Notes under the pieces: model-generated
Databases searched by the model: none
Told to the model about the DNA's origin: nothing
The model's input: only the letters and a program-made list of their open reading frames with translations
Part shown: positions 56,561 through 64,000 of the stretch, piece after piece
Layout: every line of letters starts with the position of its first letter
Position numbering within the stretch: the stretch's first letter is position 1
Position numbers and translations under genes: made by a program
Assembly (NCBI RefSeq): GCF_004359215.1
Contig: NC_090610.1
Location: forward strand, 9,269,132-9,333,131
Length of the DNA: 64,000 nt
DNA from: Bremia lactucae
Lineage: Eukaryota; Oomycota; Peronosporomycetes; Peronosporales; Peronosporaceae
Direction of reading: 5' to 3'

Positions 56561-57232
56561 TCCTGTTGCAACGTGCGAAATGCGCAGCAAGCAAGTCAAA
56601 ATACAATAATCACCATCTACCGGATGGAATACAGAGTCCGAAGGTAAAGAATATCCCAAATTAGACTGCTGGTGCCCATGCTGTGAAGAGAAGCTTGACC
56701 AAATGGTGTATTCTTGGATTTCTGTATGATTCGCCACATGTCATAATGATTACCGTCTCGGGTTTAGTTGATATGCGAACTCTCTTTTGGCTCTCTAAAT
56801 TACATATCTGACACCCTTTAAATTCATTTCGAAACTTATTACTGGCCTCACAAATAGTAAAGAGGGCTAATATTGACGTGAATAACGATTGTAAATTAAG
56901 TGCTTCTTACCATTTATCGACAAGCAAAAGCAACTTGTAAACGCTGTAAAACAGACCTAACACCCTATAATTAAGTATCATCGTTTTGGAATCCGCACAG
57001 AGGTGTCCCTGTTAGGGTAAGTAACGTCTAAGAGCGACTTATAGTTCCCAAGCTTTCAAAGGTATTAATAGCTGCCTAAAAATAGAGTAAAGCATAAGGA
57101 GGTGGGCTACTAAGTGGGCCTTGCCGGAATCTCCAGACGTAAGCTATTGACATTGCGATATTTCAATGCAAGAGCAAGCGTAGCTACTGGATATTGCGCA
57201 CTAAGGCTACAATTTTAGTTCTCGTCACTTAT

Positions 57233-57709
57233 GCGTTTCACGGTGTCAGGCTTCGTGCTTGACATTTTTACTTTCCTCCTTCTCCGGTGCACAAAATATA
57301 TTTATACACTATGTAATTTTTACGATACAGCTTCGCGCTAAATTAATAAAAGTGTGGGCGTGGCTACGTAAGATGGTGATAGGGAATAAGTGCAGTGTTC
57401 TGTAGCAGACCAAGACACTAGATGCTCTTATTAGTGAGCGCCAAACGCATCAAGAGCAAGGTTCATATCTGGTTTTGTCATTTGGAGATCGCAAGAGTTT
57501 TTTGAGAACCTTTCGAGTGTTCAAAGCTTGCAATGGCGCGTGAAGCGAATCTATTGGTGCTTTGGGCACGTTTGGAGGCTGTGACTTATGGAAGACCCGC
57601 CACGTTTGACGTAGCGGTAATGGCAAAAAAACAGTACTAAGCATCCGAGATATATTTACGAGTGCCATCTATAAAGAGTATTCTAGTAATATGATTTTTG
57701 CTCGTGGCG
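57233..57709. other. intergenic, no supported gene
   Basis: An unannotated stretch. A 72-codon ATG ORF on the minus strand (57668-57450) is the longest; it has no recognisable feature and may be chance. Confidence 0.5.
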
Positions 57710-58255
57710 GCAGCTGTAAAGGGCTAAAGTTGCCCTAATGTTACACAGTCCCCGTTAAGCACACTTGGTGTTCTTAAGGGGATGGTCAATTACTAAATAA
57801 TAGTAATTAAACCCAGCACTCGGGTGTAGACGGGCACGTCGCAATGCGGCCCTTGTGTATCTTAGCACACGCGCTATCACATCGAGGAAGCGGATTGACG
57901 CCCAGCGTCATCCGTTACGCGAGGTGTCTAGAAAGATACGCTTGCAATACATATTAAGTGTTTTCTATAGAGATGACACTTTAATTGGTAAAAATAGGTA
58001 TTATATTTAATACGATTAAATATTAATCAGTCTGAAAACTATTTCCCACTTGTTAAGTGCGCACGAGGAGCCGGATTACCGCTCCCGTGACGACACTCAA
58101 TCAGAGTACTTAGTGTGTTGGGTGAGGTCGCTAACGCGCCCACCACAACTACCTCACCGCACGCAAGAGAAGCAGGTTAAACCGCTTCCTCGCTGTGCTA
58201 GGGTGTGTGTCTAAGTAGAGCGTGACCGCATTACGACGTGCCCGCCTACAGCAGC
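57710..58255 (+). mobile_element. solo LTR, family alpha, with perfect target duplication
   Basis: LTR 57715-58250 (536 bp) starts TGTAAAGGGC and ends CCGCCTACA. Both sides carry GCAGC (57710-57714, 58251-58255). Internal sequence was lost by LTR-LTR recombination. Confidence 0.9.
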
Positions 58256-58676
58256 TTTATACAGCATTATGAAGTCGGCAATAACAAATAATAATATCGT
58301 CGACCAATTCCACGTGTCTTTTTAGATCAATCGCGAGAATATCAACGTCTCTATGAATCTAATGTTTGAGTTAGGATGCAGTGTAGTTCCTAATGAGTAG
58401 CGAGCACATCGAGCAAAAGTGGCAAACGTGATCTTGTAGGACTTCCATCTTTTTTTTTCGAATAGACAGCTACTGTCTCGCATTAGGCCTGACTTTAATA
58501 AGCAAATTCGCATTTGGCTATGTCAACTTTTGCATCATCAAGGGTACACTACTAGCTCACAGTGAACTGTGCTTAACAGGCATCATCTGGTTGGCTGATA
58601 AAAAGAGTCCCGTAATTCATTTCAGTCAATTAAAAGTCAGCTTGAATGTAGGTGGCCCACGCGGCAACTTTCACGG
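58256..58676. other. unassigned sequence
   Basis: About 420 nt, only short ORFs, nothing recognised. Ends at the truncated LTR of B3. Confidence 0.5.
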
Positions 58677-59032
58677 CCAAAGGTAATTCAAATGATTTAG
58701 AATTAGGGAAAACTAAAAGTGTATTAATACTTAGTTTCCTACGTGAAGATCTTCTATGTACTACTTAATATATAATATTAGTATCTAACTATGTATGGCG
58801 TTACCTTGCGCACCGTACAATCGTGTCTTGCAATTATTGGCGAGGTTACTTGGACTTAAATCAACCAATCAATAGAGCTAATGTCATATTGCATCAATAA
58901 TACAAAATTTGGTATTATTGGAACTATTTAAGTCAAAATTAACAATGATATTACTTTTGTATTCTTTGTTTATTTTCTCTTGTGGGAAATAGTGATTGTA
59001 ATAATACTTACGAAACGGGACACCCCGTTACA
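58677..59032 (-). repeat. truncated 3' LTR of family B element B3
   Basis: From about CCAAAGGTAATTC to CACCCCGTTACA it parallels the B1 LTRs; the far end is missing. The minus-strand polypurine tract AGGGGGTGA adjoins at 59033-59041. Confidence 0.75.
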
Positions 59033-59198
59033 TCACCCCCTAACCAACAGCCATTATTGTGACTGATGTATGGTGACAGAAAAAGATAAATAAATCTTTT
59101 CCTATAAAAATGCATTGTTGTTTGTTAATCAAAATACCGATATTATTTCCATTATTGATCTTAATCAATATACCGATTATTGACTTTGTAAAACCAAG

Positions 59199-60800
59199 AT
59201 GGCGACTAAAAAGTCTGTGCGCGTGGGCCGTGAGGTCGCAAAGCTGGCAGCTGCTCAGATCAGTGTAGCTGTCAGTGAAGCAAATGTTTCAGTGGAGGCT
59301 CATGCGTCTACTGCGGGGAATAAGTCACCTCCTACTCCCATCGTAGGTGACTGGGGATGTTATGTGGTGATAACATTGCAGGTGACGGTGACAAGTCACC
59401 TGCTACACCAATTGTAGGTGACTGGACCAAGTCACCTGCATCGCCGGACTCAGTTTCTACTGAAAAGGCCGCCGAATGACATGGGGCCGAGTCCGTTAAA
59501 CCTTTGGTTTTCAACGTGACAACCAGGTTGTTTAATTCGTCGGGCCTCTTCGGTGGGGAGTCATCATCATCTGACTCCGTGGGCCATGACTACTCTGGTA
59601 ACGTTAGTATGCGTCACCAGGAACTAAGTGGTCGTGGGAGAAAGTATGCTGCTGATGGTGCTATTTGCATAACCAGGAAAGGAATAATTTTAAAGATCAC
59701 TCTATGGGTCAAGATAGCGTTAATGTTGAGATGAGCCATCAGGAGAGGGACCGCAATACGTTGCGCCTCGCTCCTGAAAAGAGGCCTTGGTTACCCTCTT
59801 AAAAAACCTCGTTCGTTGGTCTGTTATGACTAACGATCAATATCAAATTCAATTATTCGACTCATCCAGGCTTCACAAGCCTGGTGAGGATGAAATGAAA
59901 TTCTTCATCGATGCCTTTTTTTCGGCATCGGTGGTACACATGCAAAAGGGGCAAAGGATGTCAAACCTTTGCCAAGCTTAAACAACCTTTGTACAGAATG
60001 TACAAAACATTCTGACTGGACAAGCTAAATAATTTCCGGGAACAGTTTGAGAAACGGACCGTTGTCGATGCGCGCTATCAGTTGCACCGTTTGGCTAGAG
60101 AGGCAGTGTTATGCCTCTCGTGAGGGTGGCTCATGTCCATGCTGTTTTAAGAGTGCAGTTATGCCCCTAAGGAAGCATATTCCCTCAAAGATTTCTATCG
60201 GAATACTCTCATCTCTTACGAGATACGTCAAGGGATTGCGAACCTCCAAAGCCTTTTCGAGCGCGGGAAGCTCTCTTTCTCTGATGGGCCTTCTGTCGAA
60301 GAGGGTAGGTCTCGTCGTACTGCAGGACGAGACCACGAACGTCCATCATTTGTTGAGAACGAGGTTCCCAAGTTTCATGCGAGGGCGGATACCCTCTCCA
60401 ACGAACCAGATATCTTGCTCAAACCCCCTTTGCATCACGGTGGCTCAACAATCTTTCAACAAGAAAGCGCTTCTCAACACCCGAATCCGTCAATGGATGT
60501 AGAAAGGGGGCAATCGGGTTTGCCTCGTTTGACGAACCCGGATCAACACACCCTTTATTTTATAAGGGAGGATCTTGATCACGAGCGATCCCGTCGCCGC
60601 GTATTAGCGGTGACGGTTGATAACGCTTTTAGTGTCCAGTTAGAAAACTGTGCGCAGGTTGCGACTGAACAACTGGCGAACGAAAGGACTCATCAATTCC
60701 TTTAAACGAGCAAATGACAGCTCGTCAGAAGATCTCTTTCTTGGAGGAATGAGTGGATCGTCTGATTAATGAGAATCAGACTCTGTCCCGAGACCATAAG
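59199..60800 (+). pseudogene. antisense ORF (aORF) of family B, copy B3
   Basis: ATG at 59199, 167 nt inside the LTR, opens MATKKSVRVGREVAKLAAAQ. Later parts, in shifted frames: Ser/Asp-rich 'NSSGLFGGESSSSDSVGHDY'; 'FEKRTVVDARYQLHRLAREA'; 'EIRQGIANLQSLFERGKLSF'; and a long open stretch to 60705 with 'FIREDLDHERSRRRVLAVTV', a coiled-coil segment. The element is cut at about 60800 by unrelated Gypsy sequence, so the conserved basic tail is lost. This copy best preserves the N-terminus of the family B antisense protein. Confidence 0.6.
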
Positions 60801-60829
60801 ACTGTCTATTGCCACACCGGTCGCGTAAG

Positions 60830-62830
60830 GATTATGAGCGAGCGGCGTTTAGTCTGAACTCAAGAATGGCGACAATCATCCTATCTTGTATTTTCCAAAA
60901 AATAAGATTTTACGAAAAGAGCAAGCCGGCACATAAACAAGAGTTTCCTGCCATCAATACAGCTCTCGGAAAGTGACATCATGATCTATATGGCAAGTCT
61001 TCTGTTATATATACAGACAACAATACGTGCTGTTGGACGCTTCACCAACCAATAATCTCGCCGAAAATGGCGCGTATGCTGACCTTTTACTCGCAGGTTG
61101 ATTTCACGCTGCATCACGCCAAAGGAATTTCATACGTTGTCGCCAATGCGCTATCTCGTCTAGGCGTCATCCGTCGCCCACTGGTCTAAGCGTCAGTCAC
61201 AAACCTCACCTTCACAATTTTGAGCCGATACGCGCTCATCGTGACGCCCAGCTTCGACGTCATCGTTCGCACATAGCACTTCTATGTTTGCATCCACTCC
61301 CCGACCTGGACCTTCTCGTCAACGCGGAGGGACTTTCTGGAGGTGGATAGGGTGCACAAGTTGGTGTCCGACACCTGCAGCAGCGACAAATTATTGATCA
61401 AGTCCATCACATCGTTTCCATTATTATAACCATCAATTCCTCATCTATAACACAAAAGCGGTTTATGAGCGGCTACGCCAAAGACCGCGAATTTTTGGAG
61501 GCTTTTATTGAGAACCGCGACAAGTATGAGCTGCATAAGGATTTATTGTAATTCAAGACCAATCAAGCTGCAAAGAGGCTGTGCGTTGCGGCAGACGATA
61601 GTCTTACTACCGCTATTTTACGATAATTTCACGATGGAAACACTGCTGACATCCTGGTGTGTGTCGCATACAACTCAAGGTTGCGCAATGGTATTATTAG
61701 CCAAACCTGGAAAAAGATGTACGAGAGTACGTACAAAGCTGCGGTACATGTGTGCGATGGAAGACGAGCACGCGTAAGACAAATGGCAAACTTATGCCAA
61801 TCCCAGTTCCTAACGAAAGTTGGGAAGTAGTCTTGATGGACTTCGTAGCTGGACTACCGGTGTCGAGAGGATTCGATGCTATCATGACAGTAGTCGATAA
61901 ACTATCGAAACGCTCCGCCATGCTGCTAAACACACAAACATCGATGCGCCAAAAGTTACAAACCTTTTTTATGTCGTTGTGCGTCATCACGGATTACCAC
62001 GGGTCATTACGAGTGATCGTGTTGCATAGTTCACGTCAAACGTTTGGAACTCGCTAAAGGCCATTAAGGGGGTTAAGCTTTCAATGACTACAGCTCTCCG
62101 TCCGCAGGCTGACAGTCCGACAGAGCGTCAGAATTTAATTTTGGAAGATGTGCTACGCTGCATGGTGTTGTGACCAGGGCGACGACTGGTCGACTTATCT
62201 TGGTACAATAGAGTTTGCCCATGCAACTCTTGTGAGCAAGTCAACATAGCTTTTACCGTTTGAGATCAACACGGGGCGACAGGTCGACAATGCTATTTCT
62301 GGAATTTTTAGTATCGCGGGAAAGAAGCTTCCTGTTGCCGAGTACGCAAAAAGATTTGCAGACAAGAGATCATTAAAATTGCGCTAGGCAACTTTGCCAG
62401 GGCTCAAGAGAATCAAAAGGAATACCAAGCTTAAACATCGACCTGTTTAGTCATTTCGTCTCAAACCCTACGAGATTCAGCACTCACCCGATCCCAAAAG
62501 TAGTGTCGGTAATACTAGATCATGAAACCGGTAGTGAATTGCACATCGTAGAAGCGTTGGTAAAAAGGCGTCTCTACAACAAACAGCCCGAAAGGCTTGT
62601 TAAATGGCACGGACATCACGAGTCAACCTGGGAAAAGAAAACAAAATTTTGCATGTTGCGCATTGGCGGGACCTGGTACAAGACTTCAAAATTTGCCAAC
62701 GCGAAATTATCTCGGGGAGGGTGTAGGGCGCGATACGCCAGCTAACGACGAAAATTGCCGACTCAAGATCGTGATCGCGTATATGGATGGCGACCAAAGG
62801 ACAAAACCTTTTTAAGTAGATAATGTCGGC
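60830..62830 (+). pseudogene. pol: family E chromovirus remnant: RNase H, integrase, chromodomain
   Basis: A Gypsy type different from A-D. RNase H end: VIYTDNNTCCW, ISPKMARMLTFYSQVDFTLH, VVANALSRL (about 61003-61160). Integrase: 'ESWEVVLMDFVAGLPVSRGF' (first Asp, near 61835), ITSDR (second Asp, near 62010), 'ALRPQADSPTERQNLILEDV' (Glu, near 62110-62150). Chromodomain: 'HIVEALVKRRLYNKQPERLV' with KWHGHHESTWEKKTKF (62503-62680). Many stops; neither LTR is recognised in the window. Confidence 0.8.
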
Positions 62831-63027
62831 ATCAATGGAATCTAGCGAGGAATCAAGTAAAGAATCCGGCAAGAAAATCCGTAGGCTTGGAGTAGCACAT
62901 AGATGAGAGCTAAGGACCTGACAAACGATTGTGCTTTTAGTTTTTACCAGCTCGGATACTACAACTTGAACTATGCGGAATTACTTCCTTGTCCTCATGT
63001 CCCAGTGCTCTAAAGTCCCGGGCATCA

Positions 63028-63121
63028 TTCTAATTACTTCACTTACATAATTGACCATCTCCTTATGTACACAAAGTGTACATAACGGGGACTGTGCAAC
63101 ATTATAGCAACTTTAACCCCC
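63028..63121 (-). repeat. LTR fragment, family C-like
   Basis: About 94 bp matches the end of the LTR at 30817-31329 ('cacaaagtgtacataacggg', 'gcaactttaaccccc'). The rest of the LTR is missing or diverged. A C-rich (minus purine-rich) tract follows. Confidence 0.65.
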
Positions 63122-63231
63122 TTCGCCACCCCCTTCCCTTCAAGAAGAGGACAGAGGAACAGCGAGCGGCTTTACGCTCTGCTTAGTTCTCTCATTCACT
63201 CTTGATACCTATGTCTTACACGGGGCCGAAT

Positions 63232-64000
63232 ATGCCACTTAAAAGGCGCAAAGTTGGTGGGTCGTCTGCAACCACGCACAAAGCGCACGCGCCGCGTTGA
63301 CATGCCGTCGGCGCCTAGTGCCACAGTTACAACGTCGAAAGCTACTGCTGATGTCGCGTTAACCGGGCTAAATGATCCATCCCACTTTCATACTGAGGAT
63401 GTCGATTCTTCGTTTATTTTTGTCTACAACGAGTCGACACCGCTGCCATTACCGCATAGTAGTGATGAGGACAGCGAGCTAATTAGAAAAAATGATGGCG
63501 CTTTATTGCCAGCACGCATGCTCCTAACACATAGACAACAAAGTATTTCAATGCTGTCTTGTCGTCTGCCCTTGGCTAGCGCAGCGACCCTTAATGAGTA
63601 CACTGCCCACAAAGTCGCAGCTGCTTGTCCGTTGGGTAAAATGACAGCGTCTATTTCACAGACCATTATTCATAAAGGGTCTGAAGTTGAAGAGCCTGAA
63701 CGTAAAGCTCCACCGACAACACGTAAACGTGCTCAGTCGATGTCACAAGCCAGTCGTTTTGAACGTGGCCTTGCGGTGGCATATCGCTGAATCCCCCTCC
63801 ATCTCAATGGCCTCGTGCAAATGTGCCAAGATCGTCGCTCCTAGAGCGCGCTCTTCTAAACGCACATAATTATAATGGCGTCTTTAAGTCATGGAGGTCT
63901 CTGCGAAAATCGCTTCAGCTGATTTTCCCGATCCCGGTCGTGTTGCGTTCAAATGAAACGCCCGACCAATACGAGGCGGAATTCACGCGCCGCATTCATC
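63232..64000 (+). pseudogene. antisense ORF (aORF) of family C, second element (runs off window)
   Basis: ATG at 63232 starts MPLKRRKVGGSSAT; after one frameshift an open stretch (63254-63790) reads 'SATVTTSKATADVALTGLND', 'STPLPLPHSSDEDSELIRKN', 'EEPERKAPPTTRKRAQSMSQ'. A further frame gives 'NYNGV' and 'PIPVVLRSSETPDQYEAEF'-type sequence near 63870-63980. It aligns along its length with 31464-32346, with many substitutions, so it is an independent copy. Confidence 0.6.

Larger units (their letters stand above)
56033..57232 (-). repeat. right arm of large inverted duplication
   Basis: Reverse complement of 52751-53952 with a few substitutions and single-base indels. Its inner edge is GAATGATACAAAC at 56033. 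Confidence 0.9.

Noticed and set aside
57450..57668. 72-codon minus-strand ATG ORF next to the solo LTR
   Set aside because: No recognisable feature and of a length expected by chance; kept only as a note.
1..64000. tRNA, rRNA, CRISPR arrays or riboswitches
   Set aside because: No cloverleaf-like, rRNA-like or regular spaced repeats were seen; direct repeats found are explained as minisatellite, tandem duplications or LTRs.

Overview
The window looks like a repeat-dense piece of an oomycete genome, most likely Peronosporales (Phytophthora or a downy mildew). This is inferred from four things: compact genes with a 58-nt GT-AG intron, the oomycete 16-nt core promoter pattern in front of two small secreted-protein genes, a plant-like GH3 glycosidase, and chromodomain Gypsy retrotransposons making up most of the sequence. 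No rRNA, tRNA, CRISPR or prokaryotic operon structure was seen. Open frames beginning with GTG or TTG were moved to the first credible ATG.

Layout: 1-272 is the end of an LTR (family alpha). At 1379-3796 a secreted GH3 beta-xylosidase/beta-glucosidase-like gene converges on a two-exon gene (4367-5996, minus) whose C-terminal half resembles LURP-one/tubby-like proteins. From 6562 to 21218 lies a tandem chromovirus array LTR-int-LTR-int-LTR (family A) flanked by a TACAT duplication. 21224-29812 is a decayed minus-strand Gypsy element (B1) with a solo alpha LTR inside its 3' LTR. 30817-39777 is a minus-strand family C element in which 4068 bp are repeated exactly across a single N. 39806-45290 is a family D element (minus), 45290-47740 a plus-strand C fragment, and 47740-52749 a B element (B2) with an internal 3.1-kb inversion. 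52751-57232 is an inverted duplication (arms of about 1.2 kb) carrying two copies of a Gly/Tyr-rich secreted-protein gene around a gapped alpha element and a transposase-like remnant. 57715-58250 is a perfect solo LTR. 58677-60800 is a third B element (B3), 60830-62830 a different chromovirus (family E), and 63028-64000 the start of another C element.

The most interesting signal is a long antisense ORF (here called aORF) next to the 3' LTR of families A, B, C and D. In seven copies it begins about 111-167 nt inside the LTR edge, reads inward against pol and overlaps the integrase/chromodomain end. In A1 the antisense frame runs about 406 codons with three nonsense codons and no frameshift. 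Families A and B add a C-terminal coiled coil and basic patches. Three families (A, C, D) seem to share a short 'PIVL...[DE]T' core. The organisation recalls antisense 3'-LTR genes of some retroviruses, but the function here is unknown.

The host genes are few: a secreted glycosidase, a putative LOR-fold protein and two identical small secreted proteins. Everything else is nested, truncated, recombined or partly misassembled retrotransposon sequence. All pol genes seen are broken.
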